A stretch of 21,551 nucleotides of DNA from Larix sibirica (lineage: Eukaryota; Streptophyta; Pinopsida; Pinales; Pinaceae): the NCBI GenBank assembly GCA_004151065.3, contig NWUY0300014268.1:20281-41831 (forward strand). Reading direction: 5' to 3'. Made by a program: the position numbers and the translations under genes. Each line of letters begins with the position of its first letter. Position 1 is the stretch's first letter. Shown here piece by piece: positions 8,182 to 18,346 of the stretch. The notes under the pieces are model-generated. The model saw nothing but the letters and a program-made list of their open reading frames with translations. It was not told where the DNA came from and made no database searches.

Positions 8182-8313
8182 NCTCTTCCATTGCTATAAA
8201 TGGAAGACCATTCTCATATACTTTCATATCATTTCTATTATTCGGTTCTTTTTTTTGTTAGTATGAAATTCATTTACAATATGAGTTAATACCATATTTC
8301 TACATGTTATTGC
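8182..8313 (+). other. 132-bp segment between the two 5-kb copies
   Basis: It starts with a single N, followed by 25 bases identical to 3111-3135, including the 24-nt hairpin with its TATA-like loop. Similarity to 3136-3155 is weak, and the rest to 8313 looks unrelated to 3156-3241, yet the two tracts have exactly the same length (131 bp after the N). The open stretch at 8033-8227 crosses the N and is not a gene. Confidence 0.7.
8184..8207. repeat. 24-nt perfect hairpin, second occurrence
   Basis: Identical to 3112-3135: 9-bp arms TCTTCCATT and AATGGAAGA around GCTATA. It sits two bases after the N at 8182. Confidence 0.9.
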
Positions 8314-8405
8314 TGCTTGTCAAGTATACAAATCTATCATTTTCATATTCATAAAATTCTTCTCCATTGTTCATGTAATATGATGGAATCCCTAACACTT
8401 ATGGA

Positions 8406-8939
8406 CGGTAATAAACCATGCTTGTTGTAGAAATGGAGTGGAAGTTAAGCGAACATAACTATCTTTCAGGGCTTTAATGTATGCATCCCATAGGGTATTG
8501 TCTAAATTAGTAAAACACATAGTCCCCGAAGGGGGCCATTCTTGCAAAATAGGTGTGGACCTCAGGTGATCATGGATCTAATAAAGATATATGTATCCTC
8601 TATCAATAAGAAAATTAACCATGCCATTAGGAAGATGATGTCTGTTCTTGCAACTGATCCATAGATCTATACCAAGTCTAATGTTCCTTATGTTTCCAAC
8701 CTACCAGGACAACCAATCACCTTTGATGTCAAAGGCATTTAGTAGAGCCCTCCAAGAAATGGATACATCCCTCCAACTTTTGTCTCCATTGTGGAACCAT
8801 TCCAATATGTTGTAAGGATAAATATACTTTTTGTATATAACCTTAACCAAAATACTAGAGCAAGAGAGCAGTCTCCAGAGGCCCTTGTAGCAAGGGCTTT
8901 CACAAATTGGTGAGGATGTTTAAGCCCCCATCCTCCCAT
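8406..8939 (-). pseudogene. LINE B linker after RT, copy 2
   Basis: Open stretch 8939-8739 with MGGWGLKHPHQF, then the same out-of-frame linker segments as copy 1 down to about 8406. No zinc-binding domain follows. Confidence 0.72.
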
Positions 8940-9005
8940 CTGCTTGGGAAGGGATATCCTTTTCCATGAAACACAGTGAAAGGGTCGACCTTTAGTCTTC
9001 CTTTG

Positions 9006-10292
9006 CTATAAGAAACTATAACAAAGTTTTATGATGCTTTCCAGGATGCATGTAGGTACATGGGCTAGGGAAACCCAGAAAAATGGGATACCTTCGAGGA
9101 TAGACTTCAGAAGTACCGATCCGTCGGCTTTGGAAAGCCATTTGTTACACCACAGGTGTAATTTTCGCTCAATTTTGTAGATTAACCAGGACCATTCCGT
9201 TAGTGTATAATCGTTAGGTTTTAAAATAAACCCTAGATATTTAATTCCACTGGCTAAGTCTACGATCTCAAATCCAAACAGAGCAGCTATCCAAGCCTCA
9301 GTATAATTGTCCATAGGGATACAGGAAATAGTAGATTTAGACGGGTTGGAAAGCATACTCGTAGCCTCTGTAAAGAGGGAAAGCAAGGATTTAATCTTTG
9401 TGATCTCCCTTCTAGATCCATCAGAAAATAATAAGATATCATCAACGAAGAGAAAGTGTGTGATATAGATTGAGCACCAAAATGAAAACCTTTAAGAGTT
9501 CTATTGGCTTTGGCGAAAGTAATGATTCTGGTAAGTCCCTCCATAACAATTAGGAATAAAAGAGGCGCTAGAGGGAAACCTTGCCTAAGACCTCTGGCTG
9601 GTCCGAAGAAAGAGGACGCCGATCCATTAACAAGGACTGCAAAGTTGACCAATTGTATGCATGAAAAAATCCAGTTCACCATGGGGAGATCAAACCAACA
9701 TGTATAAGAACTAGCCTATGAAAGGTACAATTTACTCTGTCATAGACCATCATTAAATTTGATTTGATGATCACAGTCGAAATATGCTTGATCTTGGCCA
9801 AGTGGAGAACTTCTTGGGCTATGCTAATTGCATCGTGGATTTCCCTACCCTCTAGGAAGGTAATTTGTTCAAGAGTGATGATAGAAGACATAATTCCTTT
9901 GACTATGTTTGTAATGACCTTTGCAATAATCTTATATACATAGTTGCAAAGTGAAATTGGCCCGAGGTCATCATCCTGACAACTTTGTCTGTTTTGGGGA
10001 TCATTGTTAAAAAAGCAAAATTGAAAGCAATCAACACTCTGCTTTTGGATCTCGATTCTTCCACCATAGAGAGGATATCTTTACCAATGGTCTCGATACA
10101 ATCCAAGAATAATTCTATGGGCCACTCATCCGGACCGGGGATCTTGTCATGTTGCATGGAGTTCATAGCCAGGTTAAGTTCTTCTCTAGAGATGGATGCT
10201 CCCAATGTGTTATTCTGCTCAGGAGAGACAAAACCTGTGAAATCGAGCAATAATCTCAAGCATAGATGGTACCAAAGCCCTTCGATCTTCAT
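9006..10292 (-). pseudogene. LINE B reverse transcriptase, copy 2
   Basis: The pieces 10292-9903 (start of RT), 9891-9676 (motif A), 9682-9287 (motif B, GLRQGFPLAPLLF) and 9449-9006 (FVDD at 9449-9438, then thumb) are identical in translation to copy 1. The motif A Asp is again Asn (9759-9757), and the same frameshifts lie before motif A and before FVDD. No difference from copy 1 was found in these translations, so nothing suggests separate evolution of the two copies. Confidence 0.87.
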
Positions 10293-10752
10293 TGTATAAG
10301 TCCTTGAAATGCTTCACTCCCACTTTTGATATCTCATGAAAACCAAAAACCATATTACTATTTTCATTTTCAATCTCCCATATAGAATTCACATTGATCC
10401 AGTGTTTGATATAATTATGGAAGAATTTTGAATTGGAATCTCCTTGCTGTAGCCAAATGGCGTGACTCTTAAGCCTAAGAGTTGCTAGCTCTTCCAATAA
10501 AAGCTTTCTCCTCTTAGATTCTAGATCCATAGTATAGGATTTATGTTCCCGTGATACAAAACCAGCAGGATGTGAAGAATAATGGCCTTCCAGAAGTGCC
10601 TTAGTCGAAAGAAGGTTTGCTAGATGTAATTCCTTTTTATGAGCTACCCAGGGGATAGTCAAAGCCTTCAATCTTTTTAGGTTATTCAGGAAGTGTATTG
10701 CGGTCAAGCATCGAGCTTCTTCATTGTATGGGATCCATTGATATTTGACCAA
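10219..10752 (-). pseudogene. LINE B linker between endonuclease and RT, copy 2
   Basis: A 177-codon open stretch equal to the one in copy 1 apart from Tyr in place of Ser at residue 4, caused by T at 10742. The AIWLQQGDSNSKFFHNY segment is unchanged. Confidence 0.85.
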
Positions 10753-10762
10753 ATTTTGAAAC

Positions 10763-11191
10763 TCATCTTACACTTGATGAAATCTTACAATGGAAAACTA
10801 AAGGGATATTTAACAGTTTCACAATGTACATACCGAACCTCATTAATATGTTCTCCATAGACTTCTGTTGTGATAACCATGGCTTGCCATTTTTCTCATC
10901 TATGTGTACTTCTATGCCCAATATTTGTTTTGTTGCTGATAGATCCTTCTTCTGAAACATCCAGGACAAATGAGCCCTTAACTTGGTGATTTCAACCATG
11001 CTTTTCCTTGTAACAAGCATAACATCAAAATACAACATGAATATACCATTTTGAATACTTTCAAAGTAAACACAATGGTTATAGTCACTTTGGATCACCA
11101 TGAAGATATCAAACATCCTATACAATTTCCTAGGATCCATTAGGCCATACACTGATTCCTTGAGTTTGCAAACAAATCTACCTTTGCGATC
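10763..11191 (-). pseudogene. pol: Copia reverse transcriptase, C-terminal part (broken), copy 2
   Basis: Identical in translation to copy 1, including YFDV in place of YVDD (Val codon at 11023-11021) and the abrupt end near 10772 where LINE B begins. Confidence 0.9.
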
Positions 11192-11435
11192 TTAAACAAC
11201 TTCTTGATTGTTCCATACATTCTACATCTCTATAAATGATGATTTTGTGGGCAGTAGGATCCTATAATTTGCATCCCTTAACTCCATCACGATAACCAAC
11301 ATAGATATAATACAAGCATATTTTTCAAAACAAATATTCCAAGTTTGGAAGTAACTTATGATCTACCAATACCTGAATCCCTTTCTTGCTCATATGACCC
11401 AATTGCTAATGCCATAAACAAAAAGATACATATGT
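11192..11435 (-). pseudogene. pol: Copia pre-integrase and integrase tail with core deleted, copy 2
   Basis: Same as copy 1: a QLGHMSKKG segment followed closely by GYRDGVKG and DPTAHKIII, with the D-D-E core absent between them. Confidence 0.75.
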
Positions 11436-12055
11436 TTACTTAGATACCACTGCTTCTTCATTACTCCCTTCCAGCTTATAAAAATTCCCATTCTTTGTTG
11501 CCTTCATTACCCCTAAACTGCTTTTCGACACTTTCAATGCTCCACCTTGACCTATATACTTATAACCACTAGAAACCAAAACTCTGAAGGAAATCAAATC
11601 CTTTTTAAGTTCTAGTACATGCCTAATATTTGTCAACATTCTTACAATACCATCAAACATTTTAATTTGAATGATGCCAATTTTGATAGTTTTACAAGAA
11701 AGATAATTTCCCATAAAAACAACATCGTCATCATTATATTGGTAAGATGAAAATGGACTTCTATTTGAACACATGTGATGGGAAGCACCCGAATCTAACA
11801 ACCATTCTTCTTGATATTGTGATATACTACAAACATATAAAACGTCATCAACCATACTTGAACCTGTCTCAACTAGATTTTCTTCTGTTTTGGAACCATC
11901 CTCATATTCTTTCCCTTTCCAATGATATTTCTTGAGACATCAAGATTTATTGCAGTACCAACATTTTCCCTTACCCTTTCCGCCTTTTGAATTAGATCTG
12001 GATGTACCTTTTGAATCTTCCCCTTTTTTGTGGATGGACCTCTAGCCACCATTGC
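11436..12055 (-). pseudogene. pol: Copia zinc knuckle and aspartic protease (broken), copy 2
   Basis: Identical in translation to copy 1. The knuckle carries the same in-frame TGA (11942-11940) and Cys/His changes. The protease motif WLLDSGASHHM is intact within the open stretch 11855-11436. Confidence 0.9.
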
Positions 12056-12754
12056 TTATGATGTGGAGTTTTCTAAACTAGAGTTTCTCCACATTTCCTC
12101 AAACAACAAAGCTCCCACAACAGACTCATAATCAAGGGAGTTTGTTGAGCTAAACCGCATAGATGTGACTAAGTGATCACAAAATTCAGGCAATGAACAC
12201 AATAATGTGACTGTCTTATCTTTGTCCTCGTTCTTTACATCCATACTAGTTAATTGAAAATCAGAGCATTGAAAAAGTTCAAATGATCTGTAATTTTTGT
12301 ACCTTCTTGCATCCGTAAATTGTACAATTGCCTCTTCAAGTAGATTTTGTTCGTCAAGGATTTCGTCATGCAAAGGCTTTCCAATTTGCTCCATAAGCCT
12401 AATGTTGTCTCCTCTCCAAGGATATTATACAGAACATCATCTACTGAACACAGAGGATGGTGCTGGGATCTCTTGAATATGATCCTCCCAATCCTCGTTT
12501 GTCATGCCCGTAGGTCTCTTCGTCCTTCTTGCCAATGATTTTTGCAATCCTGGTTGCACCAGCAAATCTCTCATCTGAAGCTTCCACAACTTGAAGTTGT
12601 TCTTTCCATTAAACTTCTCCACCTCAAACTTAGCACTTTGTACTTTTCCATTAAATGTGTTGTGGAACAAACACCACAAAACTCTAACCAAATATTTTAC
12701 GCTTCTTAGCCTTTCACCAAACAAACATGTTTTGAATAAAGTTTCTAACTTCAC
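12056..12754 (-). pseudogene. gag: Copia gag (broken), copy 2
   Basis: As in copy 1, with the same frameshifts. Two places differ. One codon near 12097 gives Glu where copy 1 has Lys, so the end reads LLFEEMWR, which is closer to typical Copia gag. At 12397-12401 four of five bases differ from copy 1, changing two adjacent codons of the central gag frame (Leu-Gly here, Ser-Ser in copy 1). Confidence 0.9.
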
Positions 12755-13229
12755 CTTTTATTAAAAAAAAAACAGCCTTATGGTGCTTCAATGAGAACTA
12801 TATCGATTGGTGAAAATGAAAGTGCCTCCCCTTAAACCTAAAATAATCTATTAGTCAATAAGATAAATAACTAGATCTATTTACCTTTCGTGACAACCAG
12901 GAAACGCATGCCAAATACCAAGATACGAATCCAAACATGTTCTCTATTTGTCTGTCCTGCGCAATGGCTAGAGTATGATAGGAGAACAATTCAAGCTCAC
13001 AAATTTGCACAAATCGTGGCTCACATCAACGGCTCCAACTCAGGAATGGCGTGCCACTATCTTGCAATTAGAAAATGAGGGAGAAAATATATAGATTGCC
13101 CAGTTCATGCACCGATTTGCACCTCCAATTTGTCATGGTTCTTCACAAACTCCAAATGTGATTCCATTATGTAACAACGTGGTCTTTTCCTTAACAATTC
13201 GTACTTGTAATGATGGCTGTGAGTTGTCC
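12755..13229 (-). other. Leader or LTR-like tract upstream of Copia gag, copy 2
   Basis: Same sequence as 7683-8157, with an A-run near 12765 and a TATA-like string near 13084-13096. No primer-binding site or LTR terminus was found. Confidence 0.35.
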
Positions 13230-13400
13230 ATTGGTTGTAGCTTGGGTGGTTGGNGGGTGGTTGGGAGGAAAGATTGTTTCCCTCCCCACCCAGGTTCAAT
13301 TCTTGTAAGTGACATGATGCTCTTGTTGAGCCCAGTCGAAAATAAATATTCGACAGAAAACAATGTACAGTACCTAAGTAGTAATCACATAAGAGACATA
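13230..13400 (+). mobile_element. tRNA-derived SINE interrupted by an N
   Basis: GTAGCTTGGGTGG (13238-13250 region) resembles a pol III A box, and GGTTCAATTCT (13293-13303) a B box. Between them GGGAGG, a T/C-rich stretch and CCACCC give a tRNA-like spacing. The N at 13254 splits the head, and GGGTGGTTGG occurs on both sides of it, so the real element probably reads straight through once that 10-base overlap is merged. The 3' end is not defined; I stop where similarity to a SINE layout is lost. The open stretches across it are not genes. Confidence 0.6.
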
Positions 13401-14059
13401 ACAATTTTTACATTTTAAAACCCTTTATAGGAAAAATCCATAGGACAATGGAAATCGATATCTGGATGTTCAAACAAGAAGATTTACAAATCAACTAACA
13501 AGCTTACAACCATGATCAGTATTTGCCTCTATGGGATATATATTTATATACAACTTTCACAATTACAAAACTTGTTATTTCCAATTTAAGGCAATTTGTT
13601 TCAACAAATTGAACAATTTTACTAATTTCCAAAAATGTAGCCATAAATTTTTTTTGGTCAAAAGAAAAAATAGCTATACTTTATATGAAAATAAAAAAAA
13701 ATATATATACCAAGTATATAAAATGTCACCAACAATAACAAGAAACAGTCCTAAGTGGACAGAAAACATGCCACAGAAATCGTCCCAAAAAAGACCAAAA
13801 CAGCCATCCAGGCAGATCACCTTATAGTAAATCACCTTATCCTGAACTGCTAGATAATTATTGTTTCCGTTCAACAAAAATTATTCCCCCTACCCATTCC
13901 TTTGGTTTTACTTGGTATTTTTGTGTAAAAAACAAAAGACCACATTCCTTTGTTTTTTGCTTAGTTCTTTAGAAAACCAAACAAATAGAGAAGATGCATT
14001 TCCCCATTCCTTTGGTTTTCAACTTAATATTTCCTTTTAAACAAAGGAATGCATATTTT
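13401..14059. other. AT-rich spacer with short inverted and direct repeats
   Basis: No gene was recognised. CATTCCTTTG occurs three times in direct orientation (13895, 13943 and 14005) and once inverted as CAAAGGAATG (14042-14051). Open stretches at 13531-13827 and 13674-13877 are low-complexity and on opposite strands over the same bases, and are not credible genes. Confidence 0.6.
14005..14051. repeat. 10-bp perfect inverted repeat
   Basis: CATTCCTTTG (14005-14014) and CAAAGGAATG (14042-14051) are exact reverse complements with a 27-base loop. They could be one end of a decayed MITE, but no matching outer pair or target duplication was found. Confidence 0.6.
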
Positions 14060-14340
14060 CACTTAGTTTTTTTTTAATAACCTGTTTTGTATGTTTGTTA
14101 TTTATTTTTTATTTATTTAATAACTTGTGTGGTTTGTTTGTTTTTTATTTTTATTTTTAATACTATACTTAGTTTTTTTTATTTTTTATTTTTATTTTTT
14201 TTTTGGAGTTATTTCTATGTATCTTTTTTCTTTTTATTATTGTTTTTCTTTGTTTGATGTTTTTTTTTTAATTTTTCCATTTTTTCTTTTATTAATGTTT
14301 GGATAGGTTTATTTTTATCTTTATTTTTTGTTTCAATGAT
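14060..14340. repeat. T-rich low-complexity tract
   Basis: Repeated runs of T broken by A, G or short ATTTTT units dominate this interval. It has no coding content and probably arose by slippage. Confidence 0.85.
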
Positions 14341-14658
14341 ATTTTAAAATTAGAGGATGGTTACACACTTGTGTATGATTTTCATTTGACAAAGATAGAC
14401 ACTCTTTGCTCTATGATAACATATTTTCGTTCCATGACAATATATATAATGAAGATGTTTTTGGCAGAAGCAATAGTTGCAAGATGGGAGTCCAGTGAAC
14501 CTAGTCATAATTTTAGAAGGCCTTTGACACTTGGAATGTTGGGCATATATGTAGACTCAAATAGTGCATTCATTAATAGTAGAGAACAGTATGGGTCATG
14601 TGCATCTTCATCCAATCATTCATATGAAGACAACGTAAATACTGATGGTGTGTCATAG
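14299..14658 (+). other. Unrecognised 119-codon open stretch
   Basis: I do not recognise this product. The first 20 or so codons come from the T-rich tract and are hydrophobic by composition. The later half (from about residue 53) has a more ordinary mix, with the segment FLAEAIVARWESSEP and a Ser/Asn-rich tail. There is no known motif, no clear promoter and no related frame nearby. It could be a chance open frame or an exon-like scrap of an old element; I lean toward chance. Confidence 0.15.
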
Positions 14659-15047
14659 TCCATAAGTCACTTTCAATAATTATATGCGACCTTTTATATA
14701 TATATATGAATGAACATGATGTTTGTATGGAAACTCTAAAGGAATTTTGATTTTACATATGGTCTTCCACGAAGTTATGAATTATTTCTTTGTTTATTGG
14801 ATTATATGATTTCATTAATAATGATATTAAAAATACTTATTAGCTTATATAATTTGAAAATGGACAATGTAACAATATTATTATGAATTAATTGAATGCA
14901 ATTTGTATTGAGTTTTTTTATTAGAAGTAAATAAAATATTTGGAAGTAACTTTAAAATTTTAAATAATGGGGTAGTATTGTTGTGCCATTATGTATTTTA
15001 TAGTGTTGCAATGATAAATTAACCCTAAAGAAGAGGACATTTTTAGG
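14659..15047. other. AT-rich spacer
   Basis: Nothing recognised apart from a short TA run at about 14697-14706. The last 70 or so bases weakly resemble the tandem repeat that follows and may be a very degraded extra unit. The minus-strand open stretch 14952-15167 lies largely in that repeat and is not a gene. Confidence 0.6.
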
Positions 15048-15610
15048 TTGATTTATGGTTTTTTCTACAACAATAATAGTATTTTGGAGCATGGTTTCAA
15101 AATGTTGCAATTCTAAGCCCCCCCAACAAAGAGAGGGTGCTACTTGTAGCATAACATTTTGATTCAAGGGTTGAGTTTAAGATTTTTGTTAAAATGGTAC
15201 AAGTTGTTAAGGTCATGGTTTCTAAAATATTGTAATGTTAAGCACGGAAAAATGGGTGCTACAAGTAGCTCCACAATTTGATTTGGGTGTTGATTATAAG
15301 GTTTTGGTTGCAATGATACTAGTTGTTAAGGTTATAGTTTCAAACGAGTTGTAATTTTAACTCACAACAAATAAGTGTGCTACTGGTAGCACTGATTTTC
15401 AATTCAAAGGTTGATTTTAGGGATTTAGTTAGCAACAATATGAGTTTTTAATGCCATGGTTGAAAAATGTTGTAATTTTAACGCCCTTCCCCAAAAAGAG
15501 TGCTACCAATAGCATCACTTTTTTATTCGGGGGTTATTTTTGGTGTTTTTGATGCAAAAATATGGGTTTTAAAGGTTAGAGTTCTCATTTTGAGGTCACA
15601 ATTATTGTCA
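15048..15610 (+). repeat. Diverged tandem repeat of about 121 bp with palindromic core
   Basis: Four full units (15048-15170, 15171-15289, 15290-15410 and 15411-15532) and one partial unit (15533 to about 15610) align by eye. Each starts with a TTGA-TTTA-like string, has a TGGTTTCAAAATGTTGTAAT-like middle, and carries a GCTAC-N2-GTAGC palindrome at 15139-15150, 15258-15269, 15379-15390 and 15502-15513 (one mismatch in the last). The palindromes are spaced 119, 121 and 123 bp apart. Units differ at many positions, so the array is old. There is no coding potential. It lies just upstream of LINE C. Confidence 0.82.
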
Positions 15611-15739
15611 AATAGTTGGTAAATGTGTTAAAAATAAGTTTTAAACTTTAGAGCAATTTCATCATAGAATGATAGTTGTGGATATTCTACCTACAATATA
15701 GTAAACAACCAAAAAATGATGATGTTATTAAGTTGATCA

Positions 15740-16338
15740 TGTTGAGAAGGAGGGGAGACCCTCTGGCCAGATTTCTAAAGGAACATTTTGCGGCTGCAGA
15801 TATGGTGGATGTGACACTCAACCACTTGGTTCCTACTTGGAATAATGGGAGATCGGGTGCAAATAGGCTGGCAAAAAGATTGGACCAATTTCTCATCAAG
15901 AATTATTTGTTTGATAGCTCCTTTAGGCACCGATCCTAGGCGGTTACGACCGGGGTTTCTGATCATAAAGCTATATGCTTGGAATTTTAGCTTCAGGACA
16001 GGAGAACGGCCTATCCTTTCAGGTTTAATAGTACATGGTTGGAGGAGAGGAGTTTTTGTGATTTGGTTAAAGGCAACTGGCATTCGCATGGGGTGGACCG
16101 AAATTTCTCTCATCTATACACCCTTAACAATAAGTTAGACTCTCTAAGGGTTGGGATCAAGAGGTGGGAAAGGCACAAGAAGAAGGAAGACGATATGGAG
16201 CTTCAGGAGATTGAGAAGGCAATTGTGGAAAGGGAGGAAGGGGTTTTGTCCTTTGATGAAGGTACTCTTTTTGATTCATCCATCCTCTTCAAGCGAAAGG
16301 AGTCTTGTTGGGGCAGAAAGAGAGTTATTGGCGTTTAA
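15740..16338 (+). pseudogene. LINE C endonuclease C-terminus and linker (broken)
   Basis: An APE-type endonuclease nicks the target to prime reverse transcription. Only its end is present: GDPLARFLKEHFAAADMVDV, then TWNNGRSGANRLAKRLDQFL and, past a TAG (15937-15939), VSDHKAICLEF with the catalytic SDH triplet at 15958-15966. Another TAG follows at 15988-15990. The same frame continues with PFRFNSTWLEERSFCDLV and a charged coiled region to 16338. The catalytic Asn and Glu of the N-terminal half are not in the window. RT continues in another frame from about 16305. Confidence 0.88.
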
Positions 16339-17672
16339 AGAGCCGGGGCCTTTGGCTGGCAAAAGGTGATAATAACACGAAATTCTTCCAAAACTATGTC
16401 AACATGCGCCGTAATAAAAATACTATATGGGAGGTCAAAGGGGAAGATGGTGTGTTCAGGGCTGAGCAGGGTCTTATTCTGGAAGCGACGGAGGAGCATT
16501 TTCAGGGGGCTTACAAGCAGCCTCATGTCAACAACCTTGCCAAGCAGCTTAACATCATCAGGCTCTTTCCTAGCTTCTTAAAAGCTGAGGAGGGTGTGAT
16601 TGTCAATCAGCCTATTTCCAGGGAGGAAGATTTTACAGTTCTGAGTTCTCTATCCAAGGAGAAAAGCCCTGGCCCAGATGGTTGGACTGCATAATTCTTT
16701 TTGCATTTTTTCGATATTATGGGAGGGGATATCGTGGGGGCGGTGCAGGAGTCTAGAAGCAAAGCTGCTGTGCCAAATAAGTTGAATGCTATGTTCATAC
16801 CTTTGATTCTGAAAGTGGATAGACTAGAAGGGTTCTCCGATTATCGGCCTATATCTCTGTGTAACACGTTGTACAAGTTGGTGTCTAAGGTCATTGCCTG
16901 CCATATCAAACCCTTTCTGGCTAAGTTTATCATGATGGAACAATTTGTTTTTTTGTTTAATAGACAGATTCTGGACGCTATTGAGGTTGCGTAGGAATGT
17001 CTTCATTCGGTGAAAACCAAAAATCTCAGCGCTTTTATCCTTAAGTTGGATTTGGTAAAAGCTTACGATAGGCTGGATTGGTCCTTCATTCGTCTCATCC
17101 TCATCCAAATTGGGTTACCCCAAAATTTGGTTCAATGGATTATGGAATGTATCTCTTCAACTATGTTTGGAGTTCTGGTTAATGGCGAATCCTCTAGAAC
17201 CTTTTCATGCAGTCGAGGCATTCGCCACGGGTGCCCATTATCTCCTCTTCTCTTCATTCTAGCGATCGACGGGCTTAGCAAGCTAATCCAGAAAGCCAAG
17301 GATAACAACAACATCAAAGGGGTAAGAATTTCCAGAGCTTTATCTATCACCCATCTGCTTTTTGTAGACGACATTCTGATTTTTGGGACAGGTTCCTTCA
17401 GCGAATGGTCTAGCTATAAAGAAATTTTAGATACCTTCTGCATGGCTTATGGGATGGCTATTAGTACGATGAAGTTGTCCTTCTTGTTCCACATGGTGGA
17501 GGAACGTTCTATTTCTGCTATGAAAGAGCTTTTCCCCTTCTCTTTCGTCCACCTTGATTCTGGTATTAAGTACTTAGGGTATTATTTGAAACCAAACTGC
17601 TATGGAACTGCCGATTGGGGGTGGCTGTTACGAAAGATTGATAGGCGGATCAATTGCTGGGCAACGCGCTAG
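16305..17672 (+). pseudogene. LINE C reverse transcriptase (nearly complete, nonsense codons)
   Basis: One frame carries the whole RT domain, cut by TAA at 16692-16694 and TAG at 16992-16994 and 17670-17672. In order it has SRGLWLAKGDNNTKFFQNY, SLSKEKSPGPDGW, AMFIPLILKVDRLEGFSDY, RPISLCNTLYKLVSKVIACH, FILKLDLVKAYDRLDW (motif A, Asp at 17049-17051), GIRHGCPLSPLLF (motif B), FVDDILIF (motif C at 17361-17372), and IKYLGYYLKPNCYG. All three catalytic Asp are kept, and the frame is unshifted for about 1,370 bases, so this copy is clearly younger than LINE A or B. Confidence 0.93.
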
Positions 17673-18346
17673 TTATCATCGGGGGAAGACTCATCCTGGT
17701 TTAGTCGGTGCTGCAAGGTCTTCCGGTCTATTGGTTCGGTCTCAGAAGATTTCCAGCTTCGATTATTAAGGGTGTTCGTAGTAGAATTATCGATTTCATC
17801 TGGTCCGGGAAACCTCTGATTAGGAAGTGGCATCTCTGTAAATGGCAGAGTATGTGTTGGCCTAAAACTTATGGGGGTTGGGGGCTTCGGAGCCTAGACT
17901 GGTTTAACGAGGCAATGCTTACTAAATCCCTCTGGCGGGCATTGATGGATGAAGGGTTATGGAGCAGGGTCATCCGTGTTAAATACCTTAAAACGTACAC
18001 CACTACTCAGTGGCTTCGTCATTTTCATCCCGAGCCTTCCAGCGTATCTGCGATTTGGGATAGTATCATCAAGACTTTTCATCTCATAAGCCCCTGGATT
18101 AAGTGGAAAATTGACAAAGGTTCAGAGTTATTTGTTGGAGTGGACCCTTTCATCGGGGATGAGGGGAATCATAAGCTTCACCCTGAGCTTATCATTGAAT
18201 TGCATGCCAATCAGTTGGTGGTCCTCTCTCATATCTTTAAAGATCGCAGTGATGTCCCTCAGGAGTGTTGGTTAACGGTTGTTGAACTCAATCTTTCGCC
18301 TCGGTGGTGGCCGGAGTGGGATTGTTACGTTGCCAGGCTTGCGTAG
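17673..18346 (+). pseudogene. LINE C linker after RT (frameshifted)
   Basis: A one-base slip within a G run at about 17680-17686 moves the reading to a new frame, which has a TAG and then VLQGLPVYWFGLRRFP, IIKGVRSRIIDFIWSG and YGGWGLRSLDWFNEAMLTK. It continues with LWSRVIRVKYLK, IWDSIIKTFHLISPWIKWKI and GSELFVGVDPFIGDEGNHKL, and stops at 18344-18346. This is the usual connection between L1 RT and the zinc-binding domain. The Met at 17708 is not a start. Confidence 0.88.

Larger units (their letters stand above)
8372..10752 (-). mobile_element. LINE B remnant, copy 2
   Basis: Second copy of the truncated L1-type element, with the same boundaries, frameshifts and stops as copy 1. It is missing the endonuclease upstream and the zinc-binding and RNase H domains downstream. 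The shared lesions show that the element decayed before the block was doubled, or that the two blocks are one locus shown twice. Confidence 0.9.
10763..12754 (-). mobile_element. Ty1/Copia LTR-retrotransposon remnant, copy 2
   Basis: Same structure as copy 1: gag (12754-12056), zinc knuckle and protease (12055-11436), pre-integrase plus integrase tail with the core deleted (11435-11192), and C-terminal RT (11191-10763). The junction to LINE B at about 10753-10763 is unchanged. Confidence 0.9.
8314..13253. repeat. 5-kb direct repeat, copy 2
   Basis: Same block as 3242-8181, shifted by 5,072. Coding-visible differences are T at 10742, C at 12097 and a four-base cluster at 12397-12401. At the cluster this copy encodes a Leu-Gly pair before LW, closer to the usual Copia gag (T-T-x-G-L-W) than the Ser-Ser of copy 1. 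The right end is the N at 13254, after which a SINE body follows. Confidence 0.97.

Noticed and set aside
3242-13253. The 5-kb pair as two long LTRs of one retrotransposon
   Set aside because: The blocks contain internal coding domains of two different elements and are separated by only 132 bp, which no LTR element structure fits.
13107-13418. Open stretches on both strands that cross the N at 13254
   Set aside because: They translate through an undetermined base and a likely assembly overlap inside a SINE, so the frames are not meaningful.
14060-14340. T-rich tract as a LINE or SINE tail
   Set aside because: It is about 280 bp long with many mixed bases, and no element ends against it on either strand. 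Simple low-complexity DNA is the better reading.
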